Under the pieces are notes generated by a model, which saw only the letters and a program-made list of their open reading frames with translations, had not been told where the DNA came from and did not search any database. This document shows, in pieces, positions 6,498 to 16,298 of a stretch of 64,000 bases of DNA. The DNA is from Alphaproteobacteria bacterium (GTDB lineage: Bacteria > Pseudomonadota > Alphaproteobacteria > Sphingomonadales > Sphingomonadaceae): the NCBI GenBank assembly GCA_019232625.1, contig JAFANP010000014.1, positions 1 to 64,000 on the forward strand, written 5' to 3'. Both the position numbers and the translations under genes were made by a program. Numbering within the stretch: the stretch's first letter is position 1; every line of letters starts with the position of its first letter.

Positions 6498-9400
6498 TTA
6501 GAGGATGAAGTCCGAGGCCGCCATGATGTGGCCGTCGAACGTCGTGAGCTTGATCACCATGTCGGCGGTCTGGTCGCCATTCTGGTCGGCCTCGACGAAC
6601 CAGAAGCCGCCGGATTCGTAGGCGCGGACCTCGCCGACCGCACCCGTGAAGGCGCCGCTGCCGATGAAGTGGAAGCCCTGGTCGCCGGGCGTGCCGAGGT
6701 CGGCGTCGATGCTCGACAGGTCGATCTTGTCGAGCCCGTACTGGAAGTCGGCGATGCTATCCATGGCGCCGGAGGTGGAGTCGCTCAGCGCGGTATAGAC
6801 GAAGACGTCCGAGCCGAAGCCGCCGCGCAGGGAGTCGGCGCCGCCGCCGCCGACCAGATGGTCGTTGCCGCCGAGGCCGTAGAGGCTGTCCGCGCCGTTG
6901 CCGCCGACCAGCCAGTCGTCCTTCTGGCCGCCCGCCAGCGTGTCGTTCGCCGCGCCGCCGTAGACGAAGAAGCCGCCGTTCGTTTCCCCGGAGCCGTTGA
7001 AGACCAGGGTCTCGTCGGAGAGGAGGCTCGAGCCGAGGACGGTCAGCGTCTGGCCGCTGGCGACGTTCGCGTCGACGGTGGTGATGTTGTAGGTGACGTG
7101 CGAGCCGCCGAGCAGGCTGCCGGTGAACAGCGTCAGCCGCTCGACGTTGACGAGGTTATCGGCGCCCAGCGTCATGTTGTAGTTGCCGAGCAGGCCGACG
7201 ACGTCGTCGCCGATTCCGCCGTCCACCTTGTCGGCCGCCGTCAGCGTGTCGCCGAAGAAGAAATAGTCGTTGCCGTCATTGCCGGTGAGCGTCTCCGCGC
7301 CGGCCTGGTTGACGACGAACGTGTCGTTGCCGCTCGTGCCGTTGATCGTGTTGTCGGTGCCGTCGCCGTAGAGGAGGTCCTGGGGCGACTGCACCCCGTT
7401 CACCGTCACCGTGACGTTCGCCGTCGTGGTGCCGTTGCTGAGCATGTAGGTGAAGCTGTCGTTCGCGGAGGTGTTGACCGCGCCGGACCCGGCCGGGGCC
7501 AGCGTGTCGAAGGCGTGGTTGGGGTCGTAGGTGTAGGTGCCGTTGGCATGCACCGTCAGGTGCGCGCCCGAGGCGAGCGTGATCATCGTGTCGACATTGG
7601 CCGCCTGGCCGTTCACCTGCGCGACCGTGAGCGGGCTGTCCGGATCGCTGTCCGCGCCGAAGCCGTTGTCGTCGAAGAGGCTGCCGCTCTTCGCCTGGTT
7701 CTCCGGAGTCGCGAAGGCGTCGTCCTTGGCGACCGGCAGGTCGTCGACCGCCGACACGCTGATCGTCCGGGTGTCGACGTCCTCCTCGCTGGTGCCGGTG
7801 CCGGTGAGGCCCGGGTCCGTGCCGTTATGGCCCTGGTCGTTGGTGGTGACGGTGAGCGTGTCGTCGCCGTTGAAGTTGAGGTCCGGCGAGTAGGTGAGGC
7901 CGTTCGACGCGGCGAGGGTGGCGTTGATCTCGTTGAGCGTCGCCTTGACGACGATCGTGTCGGCGGTCTGGGCGACGATGTCGCCCGCGTTGATGCCGCC
8001 CGCGACGTCGGTGCGGATGGCGAGCGTGCCGTGGCCGACGTCGAAGGTCACCACCACGTCGTCGTTCGCCGGGTCCGCGTCCGGATCGGAGATCGACATG
8101 CCGCTCAGCCACGCATTGGACGCGTCCTCGCCGGTTCCGATCGTTCCGCCGAGCGCGTTGACCGGCGCGTCGTTGACGGCGGTGATGTTCACCGTGAGCA
8201 GCTCGACATCGAGCCCGGTGGCGCCGGAACCCTGGCCGCCGCCCGGCGATCCGTCGGTGAAGCCGACGGCGAGCTGGACCGAGGCGGGCGGGTTGTCGCC
8301 CGAATAATAATAGCGGATCGACTGGATCACCTCGTCGACGAGCGCGCTCGTCGCCGGCGCCTCGAGGCTGGTGAAGGTGATCGCGATCAGCCCGTTCGAA
8401 TCGGCGCTGATATGGCCGAAGATCTGACCGCCGCTGTTCTTGAGGTCGATCCCGGCGATGGTGAAATTGGCGCCGGCGACGAGCTCGAAATCGTCGGTCG
8501 GGTTGCTGGTGGGGTTGCGGTTCACGCTGAACACCGCGCCGGCATAATCGCCGTTGCCGCCGTTCTTGGCGTCGAGGTCGACGTCGGCGACGGTCGCTCC
8601 GGCGAGGATGTAGGTCGCAACCTGCTCCGTAACCGCCGCCGGGCTGGAGACCGTCAGCGCCGGCGAGTCGTTGACCGCCGTCACGTCGACGGTGAGGACG
8701 TTCGGCGTCGGATCCGCCGCGCCGTCGTCGTCGACGACCGCGAAGGTGATCGTGCCTGCGCCCGCGCCGTTGAGGTCCTGGTTGGCCTTGAAGCTGATCT
8801 TGCCGTCGGCGAAGTCCTGGACGGTGTAGGTCTGGGGCGTGGTCACCTCGACCGGCGTCCCCGCGCCGGCGGTGCCGTCGGCGTCGTAATAGAGCTTGCC
8901 GCCGGTGACCCCGCTGATCGTCACGCTGGCGATGCTTCCGTCGACGTCGCTGCCTCCGAAATCGCTCGCGGAGAGCACGCGGAACGTGTCCTCGACCGCG
9001 GTGATGGTGGCGCTGGTGCCGGACGGGGCGTCGTTGTCGTCGCTGACGGCGATCGTCGCCGTGGCGGTGTTGCTGTTGGCGACGCCGTCACTGACCACGA
9101 CCGTGACCGACCGCGACAGATTGGCGCCGTGGCTGGTCGGATCGTCGCTCGTGCTCGAGAAGGTGATCGACTTGATCGCCGTCTCGAAGTCGCTCGCCGA
9201 AGTGCCGGCGATGCCGACCAGCTTCACGACCGTAGCGGTGCTGGAACCGTCGAGCGTGATTCCCGCGGGCAGCGACCCGACGTTGAGCACGTCGCCCGTC
9301 ACCGGATTGGTGATGGTGACGATCGCGCTGACGATGTCGTCGCCGGGATCGGAATCGGTGATGGTGAGGTCGGTGTCGGCGATCGCGGCGGCGGCGCCGC

Positions 9401-12400
9401 CCTCCGAATAGCTGCTCGAGAAGCCGGTGCCGACGGCGCTGCTGTCGTTGCCGTCGAGGTCGAGCACCGGAGCGACGTTCCCGACCGCGATGTCCATCGT
9501 GTAGGTGTTCGGCGTCGGATCGGTGTCGACGCCGCCGTTGGCGATGCCGCCCGTGTCCTGCACCTGGAAGGTGAAGGTCGGGTGCTGGCCGCCCGAGCCG
9601 AGCGGCGCGTCGTAGGTGAAGAGGCCGCCGGTGAGATCCGACAGGGTCACGGTCGATCCGGCGGAGATGGCGACTCCGTTGAGCTTCAGGGTGCCGACGC
9701 TGGGCAGGGTCGTGATGATGACCGCCTTGAAGGCATCGTTTTCGACCGGGTCGCTATAGCCGTCGGTGAAGTCGGTCGACTGGAAGGTGTAGGTCGTGCC
9801 CTCGACGGTCGGGCTGCTGTCGTCCGTTCCGGAGGGCGCGTCGTTCACCGAGTTGACGGTGACGGCGATGTTCTTCGACGCGTTGCTCGCCGAGCCGGTG
9901 CCCGTGGCGACGGTTCCGTTGAAGCTGTCGGTCGCCTGGAAGGAGATCTGCGCCGGACCGTTGTAATTGGAATCCGGCGAATATTTTGCGGTCGCCAGGG
10001 CCGTGTTGATGTCGGCGAGCTTCCCGTTGAACGTCATCGTCGTGTTGGCCGTGCCGGAGCCGGCCGTGAAGGTAAGGCCCGTCAGGGTCGTCAGGGTCAG
10101 CGTGCCGTGAGTCGAGGACAGGGTGACCTCGTAGATCCCGTTCGGAGCGAGCGCCGCGTCGACGTCGGCGATCGACAGGCCGGTCACCGCCGTGTTCGCC
10201 GCATCCTCGTTGAGAGTGAGGCTGGCCGGGGCATTGGCGGTGACCGGATCGCTGACCGCTCCGACCGTCACCGTCGCGGTGGTGGTCGTGGTGTGGCCGT
10301 TGCCGTCGCTGATCGTGTAGTCGAACGAGGCGGTGCCGTTGAAGTTCGCGTTCGGCGTGAAGGTCACGATCCCGCTTGCGACGCTGGCGGTGCCGTTGAC
10401 GAAGTTCGAGACGGCGGTGATCGTCAGGGTGTCGAGGTCGGGATCGGTGTCGTTGCCGGTAAGCTCGGTCGAATATTGGACCGGCGTGTCCTCGGTGGCC
10501 GACACGCTGTCCGGATTGGCGGTCGGCGCCTGGTTGACGACGAAGCCGAAATCGAGCGAGTTGTTGATGTCCTTCTTGGGGACCGCTCCGCCGTCGAAGA
10601 CGGTCTCGCTGTTGTAGTCGAGGGTGATCGCGTTGCTCGAGACGGCGCCGCTCGCGCCGCCGAGGCCGTTGTCGTCATTGTCGGTGTCGTTGTCGGGATC
10701 GAGGCCGCCGAACACGCTGTGGGTGCCGACGAGCACGCCGCCGCCGGTGAAGTTCGAGGCGTCAACCCGGACGATGTAGTTGCCCGGCGCGAGGTTGGCG
10801 AAGCTGTAGGTGCCCGTCGCCGCGCCGGCGCCCGAGGTGGTCGTCGTCAGCAGCTGGACGTCGGTGCCGATGTCGAGGACGCCGTTGTTGTTGGTGTCCG
10901 CGAACAGGGTGAGGGCGACGCCGTTCACGCCTTCGCCGGCGTCGAAGATGTTGTTGGCGTTGGCGTCGATGAAGACGCGGTCGCCGAGCGTCAGCGTGTC
11001 GACGCTGAGGATCTCGGTGTTGCTGTTGGTGTTGCCGCCCGTGTAGCTCGCGTTGCTCGAGTTGCCGATCGGCGCGATCACCTGGTTGGTGACCGGGTTC
11101 ACCGTCGAGGTGAACTGGATGTCCACCGACTTGTTGCTCGGCAGGTCGCCGACCACCGCCACCGGCGAGAGGACGAAGGCTTCGTGGGTCGGGGCCTGGC
11201 CGTTCGCCGAAGCCGCCTCGCCGGCGGACGGCAGCCGCCGCTCGCCGACGTTGACGTAGCCGTACATGATGTCGTCGTTCTCGGACGCGCGATAATCGTC
11301 GCCGAGGCCGATCTGGTGGCCGAGCTCGTGCATCAGCACGGTGAGCAGGTCGACATGGCCGGCCGCGCCGCCGCCGGCGGCCGCCGCGAGCTTCGTGCCG
11401 CTTCCGACGAACTCCTTGTCGTCGCCGGGCGTGGCGTCGATGAACCAGCCGTAGCCGCCGGCGTCGTTGTCGACCTGGATGAGGCCCTGGCCGGCGCCGC
11501 CGATCTGGACGCCCATCATGTCGGTGACGCTGACCTTGACGGCGCGCATCGCGGCGATCTGCTCGGCGGTCGCGCCGGCGTCGCTCCAGCGGTCGATCGC
11601 CGCGGCGACGATGAGGTCGAGCCTGCCTTGGGTGAGCGTGCCGTCGTCCACCGCGGCGGGCGGCGGCGGCGGAGTCGACGGGTCGGACGTGCCGGTCGGC
11701 GCCGGGGGGCCCTCGCCCCCGCCGCCGCCTCCAGTGGTCGTCTCGCCGGTCGTGTCGACCTCGGGAAGGGTCCGCGGCTGCTCGCCGGCGACGACGTCCC
11801 CGCCCGCCGGGGCGGTGCCGCCCAGGGAGATGCCCGCATCGTCGTTGGCGATGAGGGCGCGCGCGAAGCTGCCCCTGCCGGCGTCGACCACGACCGATTC
11901 GTCGAGCTCGAATACGCCGTCGGCGGTCGGGTCGACGGTGATCGTCGTGGTGGTGCCGCCGGCGACGAAGCTGACGGTGCCGAGGCCGGTGGCGTTGCTG
12001 AAGGTCGCAGCGCCGCTGACGACATAGTCGGTGCCGGCGGTCGCGGTGCCGGTGATGGCGAAATTGGTGGTCAGCGCGCCGGCCGGATTGCCGAGGCGGG
12101 TGAAGGTGTAGACGAGGTTGGTCGCGCCGTCCTCGCTCACCTGCGTCGCCGAGACGGTGACGACGATGAAGTTGGCGGTGGCGTTGCCGGTGTAATTGTG
12201 CGGCGTCGTCCCGTCGATCGTCGCGGTCGAGCTCGATACCTCGTTGTTGCGGCCGTTCAGATAGTTGACGACGGCCGTCATGTCGTTGCCGGCGCCGGAA
12301 TAGCCGTCGAGGTTGATCGTGCCGTCGTTGCGCTGGCGGACGCGGATGTCGCCGGCCGCGATCGAGCCGCCGGTCGAATGGGTGAAGGTGTTGGCGAGCG

Positions 12401-15400
12401 AGCCCGCGCCGCCGATGTTGAGGTCGAGCGCGGTGGTGTTGTTCGGCCCGGTCACCGCCGACTGGGCGAGGATGCCGGTGCCGTCGTTGGTGCCGTCGAG
12501 CTTGATGTCGATATTGTTGCTCTGGACGGTCGCTGCGAGGACGCCGTTGCCGTCGGTGCCGCCCTGGATCAGGATCACCCGCTGGGTTCCGGCATAGTCG
12601 AACGTGTTGCCGGTCAGCGCCACGTTCATGTTGCCGCCGCCGGCCTGGTTGACGACGACCGAGTCGGCCGTGACGTTGTTGGCGACGTGGAACTGGTTGT
12701 TGGCGACCCGGACGTCCAGAGTGCCGGTCGAGAAGGCGCCGCCGAGCAGCGTCATGTTGACGAAGTCGAGCGAGGGCGTGGTGCTGGTGAAGGTGCTCCC
12801 GGTGATGTCGGCATCGGCATTGGCGGCGCCGCTGATGCTCACCTGGATCTGGTCGTTGTTGTTGAGCGACTGCACCGCGTTGACCCGCGCGTTCATCGTC
12901 GCGGTGTCGTAGGCGTCGAGGACGATTCCGCCCGAGAAATTGTTCTGCGAGATGACGTTGTCGATGGTGATGTTGGCCACCGAGGTGCCGCGGATGCCGA
13001 ACAGGTAGCCGCTGCCCAGCACGCCGCCCGAGACGCTGCCGCCCGCGACCGTGCCGTTGCCGGTGATCGAGAGGTCGAGCTGGCCCGACTGCATCTGGAT
13101 GTTGACGTTGTCGTCGCCCGAGTTGCTGATCACCGTCGAGGTGATGCTGCTCTTGCCCGACATGTTGTAGAAGTGGATGCCGTCCTCGTCCGCGGCGTTG
13201 CCGACGCCGGTGATGGTCGAGTTCGACAGGTTGAAGTTGGCGACCGTGTTGCCGTTTATGCCTTCCTCGGCGCCGCCCGAGATGGCGATGCGGTCGAGCG
13301 TCACGTTGGTGACGTTCTGGAGGTGGATGGCGGCATTCTCGCTGAGGTTGGTGCCGGTCGAGAGGCCGGTGTTGAGCGCGACGTTGTCGACCGTGCCGGC
13401 ATTCGTCAGGTTCATGTTCTTGATGACGACGTCGACGCCGCTGATGACGCTGATGCCGCGCTGCGTCGTGTTCTGGATCGTGCCGCCCGAGCCGGCGGTG
13501 GTGCCGGTGCCCGTGACGGTGATCCCGCCCGCCGAGCCGGTATTGTTGAGGACGATGCCGTTGGCGGCGCCGTTGACGTCGACCTTCTGGAAGTTGAGGT
13601 CGTTCGCGCCGATGTTGGTGTTGACGACGTTGACGGCGACGCCGGAGCCCGAGCTGATCGTGCTGCCCGTGCCGCTCGCGCTTACCGTTCCGCCGCCGGT
13701 GGCGTTGAAGGCGACCGAGTTGGTGCCGCTCGTCGTCAGCGTGAGCGTGTTGGTGAAGTTGATCGTGCCGCCCGTGTTGGTGGCGAGCGTGATGCCGTTG
13801 GCCGCGGACGTCGCCGACACCGTGCCGGTGAAGTTGGCGGTTCCGGAATAGCCGGACACGTCGACCGGGTTGCCGCCGGTGGTCTTGGCGATGCTGGCCG
13901 CGACGTTGAGGTTGGCGCTGCCGCCGGTGATGTTGACGCCGTCCGCCGCCGGGTCGTTCAGGTTGCCGATCGCGCCGCCGTTGATCGCCGCCGCGCCGCC
14001 GGTCGCGGCGTTGAGGAAGAGGCCGTTGCCGGTCGTGTTGTTGATCGTCGCGGTGGTGAAGGTGACGTTGCCGTTGGCGCCGCCGATCTCGATGCCGTCG
14101 CCGGCGATCGCATGGGTGCCGTCGCCGATCGTCGCGCTGTTGAAGACGAAGTCCGAGGTCGAGCCGGTGATGTTGAGGCCGTCGCCCGACGTCGAGGTGG
14201 CGTAGACGGTGACGTTGCCGCCGTCGAACGTGCCGGTGCCGCCCGCCTTGTCGAGGTTGTTGATGCTGATCGCCGGCCCGGCGATGGTGCCGGTCGCGTT
14301 GCCGGAAATGGTGTCGAAGTCGACGCCGCCGGTGGCGATCTTGGTGTTGAGGATGTTGACGAGCGCGCCGGTGCCGGCGGCGCTGGTGTTGATCGTGTTG
14401 CCGGCCCCCGAGACGGTGAGCGCCGTCGTCGACGCGACGCTGCTGTTGCTCGAGACGAAGGCGGTGCCGTTCTTGGCGATGATCGCGAGGTTGCCGCCGG
14501 TGAAGCTCACCGACCCGCCCGTGTTGTTGACGAGGTTGACCGGCGATCCGGTGCCGGTCGCGGTCAACGCCGCGCCGCCCGAGAGGGTGAACGAGCCGCC
14601 GCTCATCCCGCCGACCGAGATGCCGGAGCCGTTGACCGTGCCGACCGTCACGTTGCCGCCGGAGACGGTGACCGAGCCCGCCGTCTGAGCGGCGATGGAG
14701 ATGCCGTTCGAGCTCGCGCCCGAGGCGATGTTGATGGCGCCGCTGAACCCGATCGTGCCGCCGTCGATATGGTTCATCAGGATGCCGGCGGTGCCGACGC
14801 TGGAGGCGAGGTGGGTGATTCCGCCGGTGAAGCTGATCGCCCCCGAGCCGGCGGTGGTGCCGTCGATATTGACCTCGGCGCCGTTCGAGGTGGTGATGTT
14901 GCCGGCGTAGGTGACGGCGAGCGTGCCGGCATGGCCGGTCGTGCCGTCGCCGATCTGGAAGCCGTGGCTGGCGGCGCCGGTGATCGTGCCGGCGTTGGCG
15001 GTCAAGGTGCCGGAGATGGCGTTGGTGTTGTCGCCGGAAAGCTGGACGCCGGTGCCGTCGCCGAGCCCGCCGGTCGTCGACGCGGTCGAGCTCAGCGTGT
15101 TGAACTGGACGTTGAGCGCGCCGCCATTGTCGATGTCGACCGCCTGGCCGTTGCCGGTGACGGCGACGTTGGAGATGGTCAGCGTGCCGACCGTGCTGCC
15201 GCCGTCGCGAATGCCGACGCCGGTGTTGCTGCTGCCGGCGAAGTTGATGCCCTCGATCGTGTTGCCGCTGGCGAGGGTGACGCCGTAGCTCGAATGGTTG
15301 ACCTGGGTGTTGATGGCGCCGTTCGCGCCGGCGTCGCCGATGGTGAAGCCGTTGACGGTCATGGCGTGGCCGTCGCCGTAGAGCTTCTGGTTCGCCTCGA

Positions 15401-16106
15401 GCGTGATCCCGCCGTTATAGGCGGTGCCGCGATTGTAGACGAAGATGGTGTCGCCCGCGCCGTCGACGTCGTCGTCGCCCTTGACCCCGTCGTTGGGGCC
15501 GAACGTGCCGACCGCGCCGGTGCCGTCGTCGTTGAGCTTGCCGAGGTCGGTGAACGGCTTGAGGTAGCTGCCGTCGGCGGTGCCGTTGGCGCCCGCATAG
15601 CCGCTGTCGACATACCAGATCATGCCGGTGACGGTCAGCGTGACGTGGCCCGTCGAGACGCTGCTGAGGCCCTGGGCGTCGGTGATCGTGTAATCGAAGG
15701 AGGCCGCGCCCTGGTAACCAGTTTCCGGAACGATCTGGTAATTGCCGCCGCCGATGTTGCTGACGGTGACATGGTTCAGGTTGGTGAAGGTGGCGTTGAT
15801 GACGAGGGAAGCTTCGGGACCGTCCGGGTCGATGTCGTTGCCGAGGAGGGCGGAGGCGGCGACCACGTAAGGCGTGTTGCCGACGATCGTTCCGAGATTG
15901 TCGTCGAACGCGATGGGCGTGATCTTGACCGACAGCGGGTCGATCGTGATCCCGTTCTGGGTGTCCGTGACCTGGAGGTTCTGAAGCGTCGTCGGATCCG
16001 TGTTCTGGATCAAGATGTGCGTCAGCAGGGTGTCGTTGGGATCGGCCTTGCCGTCGCCATCGACATCGTTGAACAGCGTCGTCGTCCGCGTGACGGTAAC
16101 GGTCAT
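6498..16106 (-). CDS. Giant RTX adhesin with beta-helix, Calx-beta, metzincin-like and cadherin-like domains
   Basis: A 3202-aa type I-secreted surface protein. In order: an N-terminal calcium-binding-like DVDGDGKADPND and one cadherin/Ig-like domain (about 50-160); a long Gly/Asn/Thr-rich right-handed beta-helix (163-1310); a Calx-beta domain (1315-1410); a Pro-rich linker (about 1480-1490); a metzincin-like protease region with HELGHQIGLGDD at 1593-1604 and a Met-turn DIMYG at 1612-1616; an SdrD-B-like domain (1705-1790); eight cadherin/VCBS-like repeats (1855-2905); RTX glycine/aspartate nonapeptides (about 2910-2925 and 3050-3106); and an uncleaved C-terminal secretion domain. I start it at ATG 16106, after GGGGGGATGAG. 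Secretion genes lie directly upstream. Adhesion or biofilm function is inferred from architecture. Confidence 0.93.
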   Translation of the reverse strand: MTVTVTRTTTLFNDVDGDGKADPNDTLLTHILIQNTDPTTLQNLQVTDTQNGITIDPLSVKITPIAFDDNLGTIVGNTPYVVAASALLGNDIDPDGPEASLVINATFTNLNHVTVSNIGGGNYQIVPETGYQGAASFDYTITDAQGLSSVSTGHVTLTVTGMIWYVDSGYAGANGTADGSYLKPFTDLGKLNDDGTGAVGTFGPNDGVKGDDDVDGAGDTIFVYNRGTAYNGGITLEANQKLYGDGHAMTVNGFTIGDAGANGAINTQVNHSSYGVTLASGNTIEGINFAGSSNTGVGIRDGGSTVGTLTISNVAVTGNGQAVDIDNGGALNVQFNTLSSTASTTGGLGDGTGVQLSGDNTNAISGTLTANAGTITGAASHGFQIGDGTTGHAGTLAVTYAGNITTSNGAEVNIDGTTAGSGAISFTGGITHLASSVGTAGILMNHIDGGTIGFSGAINIASGASSNGISIAAQTAGSVTVSGGNVTVGTVNGSGISVGGMSGGSFTLSGGAALTATGTGSPVNLVNNTGGSVSFTGGNLAIIAKNGTAFVSSNSSVASTTALTVSGAGNTINTSAAGTGALVNILNTKIATGGVDFDTISGNATGTIAGPAISINNLDKAGGTGTFDGGNVTVYATSTSGDGLNITGSTSDFVFNSATIGDGTHAIAGDGIEIGGANGNVTFTTATINNTTGNGLFLNAATGGAAAINGGAIGNLNDPAADGVNITGGSANLNVAASIAKTTGGNPVDVSGYSGTANFTGTVSATSAANGITLATNTGGTINFTNTLTLTTSGTNSVAFNATGGGTVSASGTGSTISSGSGVAVNVVNTNIGANDLNFQKVDVNGAANGIVLNNTGSAGGITVTGTGTTAGSGGTIQNTTQRGISVISGVDVVIKNMNLTNAGTVDNVALNTGLSTGTNLSENAAIHLQNVTNVTLDRIAISGGAEEGINGNTVANFNLSNSTITGVGNAADEDGIHFYNMSGKSSITSTVISNSGDDNVNIQMQSGQLDLSITGNGTVAGGSVSGGVLGSGYLFGIRGTSVANITIDNVISQNNFSGGIVLDAYDTATMNARVNAVQSLNNNDQIQVSISGAANADADITGSTFTSTTPSLDFVNMTLLGGAFSTGTLDVRVANNQFHVANNVTADSVVVNQAGGGNMNVALTGNTFDYAGTQRVILIQGGTDGNGVLAATVQSNNIDIKLDGTNDGTGILAQSAVTGPNNTTALDLNIGGAGSLANTFTHSTGGSIAAGDIRVRQRNDGTINLDGYSGAGNDMTAVVNYLNGRNNEVSSSTATIDGTTPHNYTGNATANFIVVTVSATQVSEDGATNLVYTFTRLGNPAGALTTNFAITGTATAGTDYVVSGAATFSNATGLGTVSFVAGGTTTTITVDPTADGVFELDESVVVDAGRGSFARALIANDDAGISLGGTAPAGGDVVAGEQPRTLPEVDTTGETTTGGGGGGEGPPAPTGTSDPSTPPPPPAAVDDGTLTQGRLDLIVAAAIDRWSDAGATAEQIAAMRAVKVSVTDMMGVQIGGAGQGLIQVDNDAGGYGWFIDATPGDDKEFVGSGTKLAAAAGGGAAGHVDLLTVLMHELGHQIGLGDDYRASENDDIMYGYVNVGERRLPSAGEAASANGQAPTHEAFVLSPVAVVGDLPSNKSVDIQFTSTVNPVTNQVIAPIGNSSNASYTGGNTNSNTEILSVDTLTLGDRVFIDANANNIFDAGEGVNGVALTLFADTNNNGVLDIGTDVQLLTTTTSGAGAATGTYSFANLAPGNYIVRVDASNFTGGGVLVGTHSVFGGLDPDNDTDNDDNGLGGASGAVSSNAITLDYNSETVFDGGAVPKKDINNSLDFGFVVNQAPTANPDSVSATEDTPVQYSTELTGNDTDPDLDTLTITAVSNFVNGTASVASGIVTFTPNANFNGTASFDYTISDGNGHTTTTTATVTVGAVSDPVTANAPASLTLNEDAANTAVTGLSIADVDAALAPNGIYEVTLSSTHGTLTLTTLTGLTFTAGSGTANTTMTFNGKLADINTALATAKYSPDSNYNGPAQISFQATDSFNGTVATGTGSASNASKNIAVTVNSVNDAPSGTDDSSPTVEGTTYTFQSTDFTDGYSDPVENDAFKAVIITTLPSVGTLKLNGVAISAGSTVTLSDLTGGLFTYDAPLGSGGQHPTFTFQVQDTGGIANGGVDTDPTPNTYTMDIAVGNVAPVLDLDGNDSSAVGTGFSSSYSEGGAAAAIADTDLTITDSDPGDDIVSAIVTITNPVTGDVLNVGSLPAGITLDGSSTATVVKLVGIAGTSASDFETAIKSITFSSTSDDPTSHGANLSRSVTVVVSDGVANSNTATATIAVSDDNDAPSGTSATITAVEDTFRVLSASDFGGSDVDGSIASVTISGVTGGKLYYDADGTAGAGTPVEVTTPQTYTVQDFADGKISFKANQDLNGAGAGTITFAVVDDDGAADPTPNVLTVDVTAVNDSPALTVSSPAAVTEQVATYILAGATVADVDLDAKNGGNGDYAGAVFSVNRNPTSNPTDDFELVAGANFTIAGIDLKNSGGQIFGHISADSNGLIAITFTSLEAPATSALVDEVIQSIRYYYSGDNPPASVQLAVGFTDGSPGGGQGSGATGLDVELLTVNITAVNDAPVNALGGTIGTGEDASNAWLSGMSISDPDADPANDDVVVTFDVGHGTLAIRTDVAGGINAGDIVAQTADTIVVKATLNEINATLAASNGLTYSPDLNFNGDDTLTVTTNDQGHNGTDPGLTGTGTSEEDVDTRTISVSAVDDLPVAKDDAFATPENQAKSGSLFDDNGFGADSDPDSPLTVAQVNGQAANVDTMITLASGAHLTVHANGTYTYDPNHAFDTLAPAGSGAVNTSANDSFTYMLSNGTTTANVTVTVNGVQSPQDLLYGDGTDNTINGTSGNDTFVVNQAGAETLTGNDGNDYFFFGDTLTAADKVDGGIGDDVVGLLGNYNMTLGADNLVNVERLTLFTGSLLGGSHVTYNITTVDANVASGQTLTVLGSSLLSDETLVFNGSGETNGGFFVYGGAANDTLAGGQKDDWLVGGNGADSLYGLGGNDHLVGGGGADSLRGGFGSDVFVYTALSDSTSGAMDSIADFQYGLDKIDLSSIDADLGTPGDQGFHFIGSGAFTGAVGEVRAYESGGFWFVEADQNGDQTADMVIKLTTFDGHIMAASDFIL

Positions 16107-16298
16107 CTCATCCCCCCAAGGAACGGGCCCCCTCGCGCGCCACCTGCAGGCACGCATCAACCCGAGCGTGTACCCATGGCACCGAAACAAGGTCCGGTCC
16201 AGAGGTATTGATTTCGATCAGCCGGATATTTCCGTCGTTTTTCCGGCGGTTCGGGCCCGAAACGGCTCGTCGTGGGACGCCTCGGAGACGCCCCGGGG

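Noticed and set aside
6360-16211. A 3283-codon open frame on the plus strand opposite the giant adhesin gene
   Set aside because: Its product is a monotonous Val/Asp/Gly/Arg string without domains. It is the antisense shadow of a GC-rich gene whose minus-strand product has a complete domain series.
16107-16298. A rho-independent terminator or leader RNA between hlyD and the adhesin gene
   Set aside because: GC-rich imperfect hairpins can be drawn (for example around 16270-16300), but none is followed by a U-tract and no known leader motif is visible; left as an unexplained 192-bp spacer.
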